32,705 nucleotides of DNA from the NCBI GenBank assembly GCA_005805375.1, contig SYMT01000451.1:1-32705 (forward strand), in the 5' to 3' direction. Position numbers and translations under genes: made by a program. The stretch comes from Actinomycetota bacterium. GTDB taxonomy: Bacteria > Armatimonadota > SYMT01. This document shows positions 14,787-23,300 of this stretch, one piece after another. Within the stretch, counting starts at the first letter, position 1. Each line of letters begins with the position of its first letter. The notes under the pieces were generated by a model. The model searched no databases. It was not told where the DNA came from and saw only the letters and a program-made list of their open reading frames with translations.

Positions 14787-16064
14787 ATGCACACAATTCG
14801 GCTTATGGGTGCGGGACTCGTCTTCGGGTTGGCGGGAGTCGCGGCAGTGGCGGCGCAGGGGCAGGTCCACGAGTTTTCGCTGATTCCGGCAGGCGCAGTG
14901 GCGAAAATCGGCAGTTATCGCCCGCAGCGTCTGGCTCTCACTGCCGAGCGCCCGCAGGGCGTCACGAAGATGCCCGACGATCTCGCAGCTCCTCTCTATG
15001 GGGCGTTGACGCTCGGTGAGACGCGCACCGGACCCAGGTTCTTCATCGCGGTGGATGAACCTGCTGACGGGAAGCACCGCCTGTTTGTGGATCGCAACGC
15101 CAACGGGGATCTGACGGATGACCCGGTCGTGGAGTGGCGGCCGATCCCGTACAAGGGGCAGCAGGGCGAGGAGTTGGTGCGGCACATGGGTTCACCGGCG
15201 CTGGCTGTGCCGCTCGATGGCGCTACTCTCAACCTGGGGTTCGTCATGTACCGGTTCGACGTGCGCGATCCCCTGCGGGCCGCGCTCAAGACGCATATGC
15301 TCTACTACGGCGACTACGCGCGCGCTGCTGAGTTGAACATCGGCGGCAAGACGTATCGCGCGCTGCTGAATGACAGCCTGGCGCGGGGCGACTTCCGCGG
15401 TGCGCCCGACGCCGGCACCTCAGGTGTATACTTATTGATTGACCGGGATGGGGACGGGCGTTTCGATCCCCGCTACGAACAGTTCGACGTGCGCAAGCCG
15501 TTCAACCTGGCCGGAACCACGTATGAAATCAGCGGGTTGACCCGCACCGGAGATCGCCTGACCGTTGTGCCTTCCGCGCAGCAGGTGGCGGAGGTCCCTG
15601 TGCCGGTTGTACTGGCGGCAGGGCGCCCGGCACTAGTGTTCCAGGCCACCACCACGGCGGGGCAGGCGATCCAATTCCCCTCGGCGTACAAGGGCAAGGT
15701 CGTGCTGCTGGACTTCTGGGCCACCTGGTGCGGTCCCTGCCTCCGGGAACTGCCCTACCTGACGGCGGCCTACGAGCAGTATCATCCGAAGGGATTTGAG
15801 GTGCTGGGGATCAGCCTGGACGCTCCGGATGCCGGCGCGAGGATGGCTGCATTCACGCGGGAGCGGAAAATGCCCTGGGCCCAGGTTCACGATGGCAAGG
15901 TCTGGAACGGCACTGTGGTCAATCAGTACAGTGTGAAAGGTATTCCGGCTGCGTTTCTGGTGGATGGTGACACCGGGATGATCCTCGCCGCCGGTTCCCA
16001 GTTGCGGGGCGAGAATCTTGCGAAAACGATTGAGGAAGCCCTCACCCGGAAAGGACTTCGCTAG
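14787..16064 (+). CDS. Exported TlpA-type thioredoxin with EF-hand-like motifs
   Basis: 425 residues from the ATG at 14787, with AAGGAGA at 14774-14780 six bases upstream. Longer in-frame starts at 14709 (TTG) and 14754 (ATG) lack such a site. A signal peptide (1-24, ending VAAQ) exports it. The C-terminal 150 residues are a TlpA/AhpC-like domain with the redox pair in WATWCGPC (C315, C318) and the cis-Pro region KGIPAAFLVD. The first 270 residues are a beta-rich domain of unknown role that holds two acidic loops, VDRNANGDLTDD (101-112) and IDRDGDGRFDPR (218-229). Both match the D-x-D/N-x-D/N-G pattern of calcium-binding loops. It probably reduces or delivers electrons to secreted proteins. 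The glycosidase-like gene begins six bases downstream. Confidence 0.85.
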   Translation: MHTIRLMGAGLVFGLAGVAAVAAQGQVHEFSLIPAGAVAKIGSYRPQRLALTAERPQGVTKMPDDLAAPLYGALTLGETRTGPRFFIAVDEPADGKHRLFVDRNANGDLTDDPVVEWRPIPYKGQQGEELVRHMGSPALAVPLDGATLNLGFVMYRFDVRDPLRAALKTHMLYYGDYARAAELNIGGKTYRALLNDSLARGDFRGAPDAGTSGVYLLIDRDGDGRFDPRYEQFDVRKPFNLAGTTYEISGLTRTGDRLTVVPSAQQVAEVPVPVVLAAGRPALVFQATTTAGQAIQFPSAYKGKVVLLDFWATWCGPCLRELPYLTAAYEQYHPKGFEVLGISLDAPDAGARMAAFTRERKMPWAQVHDGKVWNGTVVNQYSVKGIPAAFLVDGDTGMILAAGSQLRGENLAKTIEEALTRKGLR

Positions 16065-16070
16065 TCGGGT

Positions 16071-17867
16071 ATGCTGCAAACTGCTAGTTACGGGACCCGG
16101 CGCGCCCTGCGCCGGGCCCTGCGTGCCGGCGCTTTCGCCGCCGTGCTGTTGGCGGGCTTTGCCGCCCCGGTTGCATCTCAGAGTACGGGAGTGTCTCCCG
16201 TCCTGGACCGGCTGGGCCTTGCCGTTTCCCGTCAGGCCGGTCTCGAAGGCCGGGTACTCTGGATGGATGGCACCGCGAACCTGGAGCGGCTGTCCACGGT
16301 GCAGGGGGTGGCGGCGGTGTTGGACCGCAGCGTGCAGGCCGGCATCAACACGGTTGTCGTAGATGTCAAACCTCTCTCGGGACACGTACTCTTCAACAGC
16401 CGATACGCCCCGCGCCTCGCGCACTGGCGGGGATTCCGATATCCGGTCGGCTACGATCTCCTGCGGACCGTCCTGGACGAAGGCCATCGCCGCAATCTGA
16501 AGATCTACGCCAGCATGAACGTGTTCAGCGAGGGTCACAAACTCGTCCGGGCGGGCCCACTGTACGACCGTCCGGAACTCCAGGCCACCGTTTACGACTA
16601 CGAGCGCACGATTGAAACCCCTCGGGGTGACCGTCGTACGCTGGCACTCGGCACCAATCGCCCGCCGGATGACGACGACATCAGCATCTATGATTCCAAC
16701 TACCGGGCGCCCCGCTATCTGGAAGGCGGAGATGCGGCGGCTCTTGTGGTGGCGGATCGCGTCGAATCCATCGTGGATGCCGCGCAGGCTCCCAGCAATG
16801 GACTGCTGATCCCCACCAACGGCTACCTCCTGGTCGGCCGCGGGGCCGGAAAGGCCTGGTTGCTTCACAATCTGCGGGTCGGCGACTTCCCGAGCTTCAA
16901 GGGGCAGGTGAAACTCCTGCCGATCCTGGAAGCGCCGTCAGAGACCGTGGCAGGCTTCGTCAATCCGGCCGACCCCAGCGTGCGCGCCAACGCCCTCCGC
17001 CTCGTGGAGGAAATCACCAGTAACTACGACGTGGACGGCATCGTGTTCGATCGGATGCGCTATTCCAGCCTCCAGACCGATTTTGGTCCCTACTCCCGCC
17101 AGAAATTTGAGGAGTTCCTGGGTCAACGCCTCAACCGCTTTCCGGATGACGTGTTGACCTACGACCCCAATCCCGCCCGCGGCGTCGTCTGGGGGCCGTA
17201 CTTCAAGCAATGGTTGGAGTGGCGGGCGCGGAACATTCGTACGTGGGCCGAAGAAGCTGCTGCACTCGCTCGCCAGAAGCGGCCCGGCATTCGGGTGGCA
17301 GCATATGTGGGTTCGTGGTTCCCGACCTACTACACGGTAGGCGTGAACTGGGGATCGTCGGAGTATGCGCCCCGCCTGGACTGGATGACGTCCGGCTATG
17401 CGGCGACCGGGTATGCGCAACTCCTCGACTGGATCTGCACCGGCTGTTACTATCGCATGGCCACTCGCGAGCAGGCGAAGACCGCTGGGCTGGATCAGAG
17501 CTTTACCGTGCAGGCCGCCGCTGAGCAGTCCGTCCGGGCAGTCAGTGATGCGGCGTTTGTGTACGCGAGTATCTATGCCCAGGACTACAAGGAAGCCCCC
17601 GAAGCGTTCCGGCTGGCACTAAGAGCGGCGCGAGAGCACAGCCAGGGAGTGATGCTGTTCGACCTGAGCCAGATCGAACAATATGGATGGTGGGAAATCA
17701 TCCAGGACGAGCTGCGGGAGCCGAAAGCAGCGCCGCATGACGTCCCGGGGCTCCTGTCCGCCATCCGCGAGTTGCGCAAGGCGGTGGTGCAGGGCAGCGA
17801 TCCGTCTCAGATAAGCGAAATGAAGATGGCGGTCGGTGTGGGTGTGGGAGCCGCACCTCGCCGGTGA
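16071..17867 (+). CDS. Secreted GHL10-like glycoside hydrolase family protein
   Basis: 598 residues. The signal peptide (1-36, ending VASQ) is followed by a large (beta/alpha)8-type domain. Recognisable strands include GINTVVVDVKPLSGHVLF (about 91-108), NLKIYASMNVFSEGHKL, YDVDGIVFDRMRY (about 319-331), GIRVAAYVGSWFPTYY and GVMLFDLSQIEQYGWW. This matches the GHL10/DUF4015 group of glycosidase-like TIM barrels, whose substrates are mostly unknown. The VDGIVFDRMRY strand puts Asp and Arg where catalytic or binding residues usually lie in this family. An insertion of about 130 residues (180-310) separates two barrel strands. The six-base gap after the TlpA gene suggests a two-gene transcript. A hairpin at 17932-17958 could end it. 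Confidence 0.75.
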   Translation: MLQTASYGTRRALRRALRAGAFAAVLLAGFAAPVASQSTGVSPVLDRLGLAVSRQAGLEGRVLWMDGTANLERLSTVQGVAAVLDRSVQAGINTVVVDVKPLSGHVLFNSRYAPRLAHWRGFRYPVGYDLLRTVLDEGHRRNLKIYASMNVFSEGHKLVRAGPLYDRPELQATVYDYERTIETPRGDRRTLALGTNRPPDDDDISIYDSNYRAPRYLEGGDAAALVVADRVESIVDAAQAPSNGLLIPTNGYLLVGRGAGKAWLLHNLRVGDFPSFKGQVKLLPILEAPSETVAGFVNPADPSVRANALRLVEEITSNYDVDGIVFDRMRYSSLQTDFGPYSRQKFEEFLGQRLNRFPDDVLTYDPNPARGVVWGPYFKQWLEWRARNIRTWAEEAAALARQKRPGIRVAAYVGSWFPTYYTVGVNWGSSEYAPRLDWMTSGYAATGYAQLLDWICTGCYYRMATREQAKTAGLDQSFTVQAAAEQSVRAVSDAAFVYASIYAQDYKEAPEAFRLALRAAREHSQGVMLFDLSQIEQYGWWEIIQDELREPKAAPHDVPGLLSAIRELRKAVVQGSDPSQISEMKMAVGVGVGAAPRR

Positions 17868-17931
17868 CTGCCGACTTGAAAAGAGTCTCGCGTCTCGTCC
17901 ACCTCCAGTCCCACCTCAAGCCAACTGGAAC

Positions 17932-17958
17932 CGGCGGTCGGGGCAGATGCGACCGCCG
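17932..17958 (+). terminator. Hairpin after the glycosidase gene
   Basis: CGGCGGTCG (17932-17940) and CGACCGCCG (17950-17958) form a perfect 9-base stem around a 9-base loop, 65 bases past the stop at 17867. It lies in the gap before the Sua5 gene. Only CTTG follows, so it may act through Rho or as an mRNA end rather than as an intrinsic terminator. Confidence 0.45.
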
Positions 17959-18090
17959 CCTTGTCGGGTACGCCGCCCCGCTGCATCCCCTGCATGGCAC
18001 CGGCCGACTCGCTCGTACGGTTACTGCGCCGTCGCGCTGCTCTGCTGGGGGGCGGGACATCGGGAGCTGTTGCGTCACAGGGCGGGTCGG

Positions 18091-19137
18091 GTGACCTGGA
18101 CCGGCTCGCCGACGGAACGACTCTCCGTTCAGCGCGACGGCGAAGCCGCGGTGGAGCGTGCTGCGGCGCTCCTCGGCGCCGGGTTTCTAGTGGCCTTTCC
18201 CACCGAAACGGTGTACGGGCTGGGAGCGTTGGGACTACACGTCGCGGCTGTGCAGCGGATCTTTGCTGCCAAGGAACGGCCCGCGTCCGACCCACTGATT
18301 CTACACGTCGGCACAGTCGAGGAAGTTGAGGGGTTGGTGACGCGGGTGCCGGACAGGGCCCGCCTCTTGATGGCTACGTACTGGCCCGGGCCACTCTCCC
18401 TGGTCCTTCGCCGCGCAGCGCGGGTGCCCGACTGCGTGACCGCGGGCCTGGACTCGGTTGCGGTGCGGATGCCGGCCCACCCCACGGCTCTGTCGCTCCT
18501 CCGTCGGGTAGGCGCTCCCGTGGCCGCTCCGAGCGCGAACCTCTTCAGCCACACCAGCCCGACCACTGCCGAGCATGTCCTGGCGGACCTGGACGGTCGC
18601 ATTGAAGCGGTGCTCGACGATGGCCCTACCCCGCTTGGCGTTGAGTCCACGGTGCTCGATCTGCGCGGAGACGAACCGGTGCTGCTCCGCCCCGGCGGCG
18701 TCTCGCACGCACACCTCGAGCACATCCTCGGGTGTACGGTGTGCGGCCCCGCACTCGTCCCGGATTCGGCCGGTTTCCGTTCCCCGGGCCTCCTGACGCG
18801 CCACTACAGCCCCCGCACCCCCCTCTGGCTGTTCGCCGGTCAGGACGCGGCCACCCTCGCCCGAATGTCCCGGACGGCGGCCGGTGCTCTCGGATCGGTC
18901 GGCCTGCTCTTGTGTACCGAAGACCTCCCCGAGTTCACGGACCTGAACGCCCGGTGTTTCGACCTCGGCCCGCGCGCCCACCCCGAGCAGATCGCCCACC
19001 GCCTCTATGACGGGCTGCGCACCCTGGACGGAGCAGGCGTGACGGCTATTCTGGCGCGCCTCGTGCCGCGTGGCGGCCTCGGCGACGCCATCAACGACCG
19101 ATTGGTGCGAGCTGCTGCGGGGGAGATCCAGTCGTAG
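18091..19137 (+). CDS. sua5: L-threonylcarbamoyladenylate synthase, two-domain Sua5 form
   Basis: 348 residues from a GTG at 18091. The open frame extends back to 17836, but that part lies in a non-coding gap with shadow-like composition, and the length now matches known Sua5 proteins (about 350). The YrdC domain (about 12-205) has PTETVYGLG, the nucleotide/tRNA-binding KERPASDPL (61-69), and SANLFSHTSPTT (148-159). The C-terminal Sua5 domain (about 230-345) begins after a linker with SPGLLTRHYSPRTP. It makes threonylcarbamoyl-AMP from threonine, bicarbonate and ATP, the first step of t6A37 formation in tRNAs that read ANN codons. Partner genes tsaB, tsaD and tsaE are not in this window. Confidence 0.92.
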   Translation: MTWTGSPTERLSVQRDGEAAVERAAALLGAGFLVAFPTETVYGLGALGLHVAAVQRIFAAKERPASDPLILHVGTVEEVEGLVTRVPDRARLLMATYWPGPLSLVLRRAARVPDCVTAGLDSVAVRMPAHPTALSLLRRVGAPVAAPSANLFSHTSPTTAEHVLADLDGRIEAVLDDGPTPLGVESTVLDLRGDEPVLLRPGGVSHAHLEHILGCTVCGPALVPDSAGFRSPGLLTRHYSPRTPLWLFAGQDAATLARMSRTAAGALGSVGLLLCTEDLPEFTDLNARCFDLGPRAHPEQIAHRLYDGLRTLDGAGVTAILARLVPRGGLGDAINDRLVRAAAGEIQS

Positions 19138-19469
19138 TGGCGAACGCTCCGCGGGTTGCCTGCCTCACGCCCGCACAGGCCCGGGACCGCCGCCGGATGC
19201 CGGTGTGCGACGGACAACGTGGGCCCGGAAACCACACCCCGCAGCCTGCGAAGCCGCGTGCTCCAGGCGAGGCTTCCGGGCACCGCGCGGGGTCAGTGCG
19301 GACCCTTGACCTTGAATGCAGGAGCTACGCGCGTACTACCGACATTTCTCATTGAGAAGCGCGCACGAAGCCTTTCGGCGCGACCACCCGGGCGACCGGA
19401 TGCAACACGCGGCGCTTGGGGGGATCCCACTAACGCGCCCCAGTTGTGGCAATTTCCGGAGCACGTGAC
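19138..19469 (+). other. 332-base non-coding gap before the Rpn-type gene
   Basis: I see no gene here. The interesting parts are a weak promoter-like pair, TTGAAT (19312-19317) and TACTAC (19334-19339) 16 bases apart, and a palindrome TTCTCA-T-TGAGAA (19346-19358) directly downstream. No convincing terminator of the Sua5 gene is visible. The ribosome binding site GGAG at 19458-19461 belongs to the next gene. Confidence 0.5.
19312..19358 (+). promoter_or_regulatory. Candidate promoter and operator-like palindrome
   Basis: TTGAAT (19312-19317), a 16-base spacer and TACTAC (19334-19339) could be a weak sigma70 promoter. The 13-base palindrome TTCTCATTGAGAA (19346-19358) would cover its transcription start, the place for a repressor. 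It lies 112 bases before the start of the Rpn-type gene. Confidence 0.3.
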
Positions 19470-20465
19470 ATGGCCGACACACCACTCCCGCACAAGGCGC
19501 TGGACATCAATCTCAAGGCGTTCCTGAAAGTCCACAAGGACCTGCCCTTCCGGTTGCTCGGGCGACAGGTGCTTCCTGCACACATCCGCGCCGCGGACAC
19601 GACGGTGGTGGTGCGCGAACTGCAGGCGGATCGCTTTTTTGTCCACGAGCCGCCGGACGGTCCGGCGGAAGCGCTCATGGTTGAGTTCTTCCTGGACCCG
19701 CCGAAACTGCCCCAGCTTGTGGATTGCCTCATCAAGCCGCTCCAGGCGATGCGCGACCTGCAGATCCCGGTGATCGCCGCGTTGATCTATCTGCGTAAGG
19801 GCGCCTACGCCACCTTCCCGGACGGCCTGACGGTCGCGGGCTTTGCGGGACTGCGCAACCACTACCGGGTCGAACGGGTGTTGCTCTGGGAGCACGAAGC
19901 TGAGATCCGTACGGGCGGGCTGCAGGCGTTGTCGCCCCTGCTGCTTCTGTGGGAAGATAATCCTGAGGAGACGGGCCTGGCGCTGGTTCGGGAAGGGATC
20001 CGCACCATAGAGGAAGCTGGTTTCACGGCGGCGGAGCGCCGGGAGTCGCTGGCGCTGCTGTACGTGATCGGGCTGCGGACGTTTGCGGCAAGCGCACTGC
20101 GCGCCATTTTTGGAGACAAGATGATCGACGTCAAACAGACCGAAACCATCAAAGAATGGCTGGATGAGGCCCGCGACGAGGCGCGGGCCGAAGCCCTGGA
20201 AGAGGGGTTGGAGCAGGGTCGGGAACAGGGTCTGGTCCTCGGTCGCCTGGAGGGTCGGGTCGAGGGCCGGGTCGAGGGCCGGGTCGAAGGCCGCCTGGGG
20301 AAGGCCCGTGACCTGCTGGTGCAGCAGGGCACACTCCGGTTTGGGACGCCGCGCAAGAGGACGCTGACTGCACTCGAGCGGATCCGGGACGAGGCGCGGC
20401 TGGATGACCTGGCGGTGCGCGTGCTGGAAGTGGAGACCTGGGACGAGCTGCTGGCCCTGCGGTAG
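19470..20465 (+). CDS. Rpn/PD-(D/E)XK-type nuclease family protein
   Basis: 331 residues from the ATG at 19470, with GGAG (19458-19461) eight bases upstream; an in-frame reading back to 19446 has no such site. The N-terminal half looks like the PD-(D/E)XK fold of Rpn (recombination-promoting nuclease, formerly 'transposase_31') proteins: VVVRELQADRFFVHEP, EALMVEFFLDPP (candidate catalytic E and D), and IPVIAALIYLRKGAY. A helical region follows. The C-terminal part has five near-identical 4-residue units, LEGR/VEGR (258-277), after a Glu/Arg-rich coiled segment (DEARAEALEEGLEQGREQG), as in other Rpn proteins. The family is linked to DNA recombination and to phage defence. It stands alone after a long gap and is convergent with the DUF1501 gene; function uncertain. 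Confidence 0.7.
   Translation: MADTPLPHKALDINLKAFLKVHKDLPFRLLGRQVLPAHIRAADTTVVVRELQADRFFVHEPPDGPAEALMVEFFLDPPKLPQLVDCLIKPLQAMRDLQIPVIAALIYLRKGAYATFPDGLTVAGFAGLRNHYRVERVLLWEHEAEIRTGGLQALSPLLLLWEDNPEETGLALVREGIRTIEEAGFTAAERRESLALLYVIGLRTFAASALRAIFGDKMIDVKQTETIKEWLDEARDEARAEALEEGLEQGREQGLVLGRLEGRVEGRVEGRVEGRLGKARDLLVQQGTLRFGTPRKRTLTALERIRDEARLDDLAVRVLEVETWDELLALR
20241..20300 (+). repeat. Five 12-base units coding LEGR/VEGR
   Basis: Units GGTCGCCTGGAG, GGTCGGGTCGAG, GGCCGGGTCGAG, GGCCGGGTCGAA and GGCCGCCTGGGG lie head to tail inside the Rpn-type gene. They keep the frame, and unit number changes would only alter a flexible charged coil. Confidence 0.8.
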
Positions 20466-20547
20466 GGAGCGCGTTGCCCGGTGGGTTGGTTCGGCTGTCG
20501 CAGCGAAGGACCCGTGGATGATCGGCCGCTGGTCGTCCACCAGTCGC

Positions 20548-21873
20548 TTACCCGACGAATTCGCGCATGGGCTCACCGGGACCGACGAAGGGGCGGAGAC
20601 GGTCGTCGAGATTTGGATTGAGGCCAAGTAGACGGAACTGGGTGGCGATGAAATCCGGAAGGGTGACGGGCCGAGAGGCCGGGTAAGCGCCCTGCAGGTC
20701 ACTCTCGCCGAAAATCGTGCCGCCGGGGACCCCCGCGCCGGCGATGAGCACCGATTGGCAGGGGGGCCAGTGGTCGCGGCCCCCCCACGTATTCATTTTC
20801 GGGGTGCGGCCGAATTCGCCGACCGCCACCACCAGCGTGTTCTGCAGAAGGCCGTGGTCGTCCAGATCGCGGAGCAGCGTCGCCATGCCGTGATCGAAAC
20901 GCGGGCAGAGCTGGGTTTCCATACGCGACAGGCCGGGGAGTTCGGCTCCATGCACGTCCCAGGCGTCGTACGCGGTGGAACCGGGCGAGAAGTCGCCGAA
21001 CCACTTGATCTCTGCGTAGCGAGTACCGGCTTCCAGCAGCCGGCGCGCGAGCAGGCAACTCTGTCCGAACTTGTTTGCGCCGTAGGCATCCCGCAGGGAG
21101 TCCGGTTCCCGGCTCAGATCGAAGGCGCGGCGTACAGCAGACGACGTCAGGACTTGTAAGGCGCGGCGATAGCTGCCTTCTCGTTCCTTCAGAGTCGCAT
21201 CCTGGTCGGTCTCCCGGCGCCACTCTTCAAATGCTTCCAGTAGCTTCAGGCGGCGGCCGAAGCGGGGTGGCGGTACTGACGCCGGTGGGTCGTAATCGGG
21301 CAGAACCACGTGTGGGTCGGAAGGGTCGGGGATGTGCACGGGATCGCAGGCGCTCCCAAGACGCCCGCCTCCGAGGCCGTCCATCTGGGCGCCGAGGCGG
21401 ACGAACGGCGGCGCATCGGTGCGGAAGCCGCGCACCCACGTGACCACAGCGCCGTAGGTGGTGGAGCCCGTGAGCGACCCGGTCATCATGTGTCGTGGTG
21501 AGTGGCTGTCGAACGAGTGGGTCAGCGTGCGGATCACCGAGTAGCGATGCATCTCGCGCGAGAGATTCGGTAGCAGTTCGCTGATCCGAATGCCGGAAAC
21601 ATTCGTTTCAATCGCACCGTAAGGGCCGCGGATTTCGGCGGGCTGCTCCGGTTTGGGATCGAATGTCTCGTACTGGCTGGGTCCGCCGTTCAGGTACACC
21701 AGGATGCAGTTGCGCTCGTCGCCGGCCCGGCGGGATGGCGTTCGTTGCTGTTCGGAGGCGCGCAACGGGTCGGCCAGTGTCAGACCAAGCGTTCCGATTC
21801 CGCCGACCGTGAGCAAGCTCCGGCGCGACAACCCCTCGCACGTCCGGATTCGTCCATCCCCGATCTCCAGCAT
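20548..21873 (-). CDS. DUF1501 (sulfatase-like) Tat-exported protein
   Basis: 441 residues from the ATG at 21871-21873, where the protein opens MLEIGDGRIRTCEGLSRRS, the usual start of this family. An open frame reaching 21963 adds a non-homologous 30 residues. The twin-arginine motif SRRSLLTVGG (16-25) precedes a hydrophobic stretch that ends near DPLRAS, so it is exported folded. The mature domain has the family's LVYLNGGPSQYETFDPKP, then HSFDSHSPRHMMTG, DAWDVHG, VVAVGEFGRTPKMN, and GGRDHWPP near the C-terminus. These resemble alkaline-phosphatase/sulfatase metal sites, but no catalytic formylglycine motif (CxPxR) is seen. The usual partner gene (DUF1800 or DUF1553) is not adjacent. It is divergent from dnaN. 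Confidence 0.9.
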   Translation of the reverse strand: MLEIGDGRIRTCEGLSRRSLLTVGGIGTLGLTLADPLRASEQQRTPSRRAGDERNCILVYLNGGPSQYETFDPKPEQPAEIRGPYGAIETNVSGIRISELLPNLSREMHRYSVIRTLTHSFDSHSPRHMMTGSLTGSTTYGAVVTWVRGFRTDAPPFVRLGAQMDGLGGGRLGSACDPVHIPDPSDPHVVLPDYDPPASVPPPRFGRRLKLLEAFEEWRRETDQDATLKEREGSYRRALQVLTSSAVRRAFDLSREPDSLRDAYGANKFGQSCLLARRLLEAGTRYAEIKWFGDFSPGSTAYDAWDVHGAELPGLSRMETQLCPRFDHGMATLLRDLDDHGLLQNTLVVAVGEFGRTPKMNTWGGRDHWPPCQSVLIAGAGVPGGTIFGESDLQGAYPASRPVTLPDFIATQFRLLGLNPNLDDRLRPFVGPGEPMREFVG

Positions 21874-22085
21874 CGTCCCGCCCCCGTCTCCCGCTGCGCT
21901 GCGAAGTGAGACCGCCTCCCGGCTGCCGTGCTGCAGTGGGTTTGCGGACGGAGTATCTGACACGTTTCCTCACCGTCTGTTTCGCCCACCCTGCGCCGGG
22001 CGGCCGGGAGCGAACAGGACGGCCTGTGAATTGGACGCCGAGTGCTCCGACAATTTCTCCAAGAACAAATACTGGGGGAGAGAAA

Positions 22086-23198
22086 ATGAAACTGACCGTC
22101 GCGCGCAAAGAACTCTATGAGGGGCTGCAGATCGTCAGCCGGGCGGTTTCGGCGCAGTCCACGCTGGAAGTGCTGCGCAACGTGCTGATCGAACCGGGAA
22201 CGGACTGTATCAAGCTGGCGGCGACCGATCTTGAGCTGGCTGTGGAAGTGCTCGTGCCCGCGCATGTCGAGGAGGGGGGGGTGCTGACCGTCCCTGCTCG
22301 CACCTTCAGCGAAATCGTCGCTGCTCTGCCTGAGGCGGACGTGTCCCTGGCCAATGACAGCCACGAGAGGCTCACAGTGGCCTGTCGTCGTTCGACGTAT
22401 CACATTGCTGGTCTCAGCGCCGAGGAGTTCCCGCCGCTGCCGGAGGTGGCCAGCAACGTCTGCCTGACATTGTCCCAGCCGCTGCTGAAGGACATGATCA
22501 AGCTGACGGTCCTGGCCGCGTCGGACGACACCACTCGGCCGATTCTGACCGGTGTTTGCTGTGTGGTGCAGGGCCAGAGCGTGACTCTGGTGGCCACGGA
22601 CACACACCGGTTGGCGTACCGCCGGGCGCAGGAAGTGGATCATGTGACGGGTGAGACCACCGTGATCATTCCGCGCCGGGCGCTGGGGGAATTGGAACGG
22701 GTGCTGGAGGAGGGCGAGGGAAAGAAGCTCGAGATTCGGATTGACCAGAACCAGATCCTGTTCCGCACCGAGCGTGTGACGCTGGTGTCCCGACTCATTG
22801 AAGGGCAATTTCCGCGCTACGAGCGCGTGATTCCCCAGGGGCACAATCGCTCGTGGACGCTTCAGCGCGAGGATCTGCTCGGAGCGCTCCGCCGGGCGCG
22901 GATCGTCGCGCGGGATGCAGCCGCCCAGAACCGGGTCGTGATGCAGACTGAGGGCGAAAATGTGGTCATCACCGCGGAAGCAGCAAGCCTGGGTACTGCC
23001 CGCGAGGAGATTGCCATCGAGCGTGAGGGAGACGATCTGACGATCGCTTTCAACGTGGCGTACATGCTCGCCGTGCTCGGAGTGCTCGAAACCGAGGCTG
23101 TCCGTCTGGATCTGAACGAACCCCTCAACCCAGCCGTCCTCCGTCCCGTGGGCGATGACGACTACCTGATGGTCGTGATGCCGATGCAGGTGCAGTAG
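22086..23198 (+). CDS. dnaN: DNA polymerase III beta subunit (sliding clamp)
   Basis: 370 residues from the ATG at 22086, with GGGGGAG (22074-22080) five bases upstream; the open frame back to 21906 is out-of-gene. The length and three-domain ring form are standard. Recognisable parts are MKLTVARKELYEGLQIVSRA, the first-domain LAATDLELAVEV, ASDDTTRPILTGVC, VATDTHRLAYR and LVSRLIEGQFPRYERVIP. The C-terminal NPAVLRPVGDDDYLMVVMPM is the hydrophobic cleft region that binds polymerase peptides. The clamp tethers polymerase III and repair proteins to DNA. Unusually for many bacteria, dnaA and recF are not beside it. A bidirectional hairpin terminator follows at 23224-23267. Confidence 0.97.
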   Translation: MKLTVARKELYEGLQIVSRAVSAQSTLEVLRNVLIEPGTDCIKLAATDLELAVEVLVPAHVEEGGVLTVPARTFSEIVAALPEADVSLANDSHERLTVACRRSTYHIAGLSAEEFPPLPEVASNVCLTLSQPLLKDMIKLTVLAASDDTTRPILTGVCCVVQGQSVTLVATDTHRLAYRRAQEVDHVTGETTVIIPRRALGELERVLEEGEGKKLEIRIDQNQILFRTERVTLVSRLIEGQFPRYERVIPQGHNRSWTLQREDLLGALRRARIVARDAAAQNRVVMQTEGENVVITAEAASLGTAREEIAIEREGDDLTIAFNVAYMLAVLGVLETEAVRLDLNEPLNPAVLRPVGDDDYLMVVMPMQVQ

Positions 23199-23223
23199 CG
23201 GGAAGCGGGGGTAGGCAGGGAGG

Positions 23224-23267
23224 AAACGGGTGCGGGGGGGCAGCCACCGCGCCCTCGCACCCGTTTT
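23224..23267. terminator. Bidirectional intrinsic terminator after dnaN
   Basis: AAACGGGTGCG (23224-23234) pairs perfectly over 11 bases with CGCACCCGTTT (23256-23266), followed by T at 23267. The loop is GC-rich and may pair further. It lies 25 bases past the dnaN stop and 34 bases before the end of the convergent dioxygenase gene. The A and T arms act as T-tracts for both directions. Confidence 0.75.
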
Positions 23268-23300
23268 CGTCGTCCCCGTTGTCTCACCCCGGTTCCTGCA

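Noticed and set aside
15633-16868. Minus-strand open frame of 411 codons over the TlpA and glycosidase genes
   Set aside because: Shadow of two well-supported genes; no domain pattern.
17836-18090. N-terminal extension of the Sua5 frame
   Set aside because: Not homologous to the family, overlaps the glycosidase end and crosses a hairpin; the family length fits the GTG at 18091.
19293-20702. Minus-strand open frame of 469 codons over the Rpn-type gene
   Set aside because: Composition is Arg/Gln-rich shadow, and the plus strand has a proper start, a ribosome site and a recognisable family.
21874-22085. Replication origin next to dnaN
   Set aside because: No DnaA-box cluster (TTATCCACA-like) or AT-rich unwinding region in the gap.
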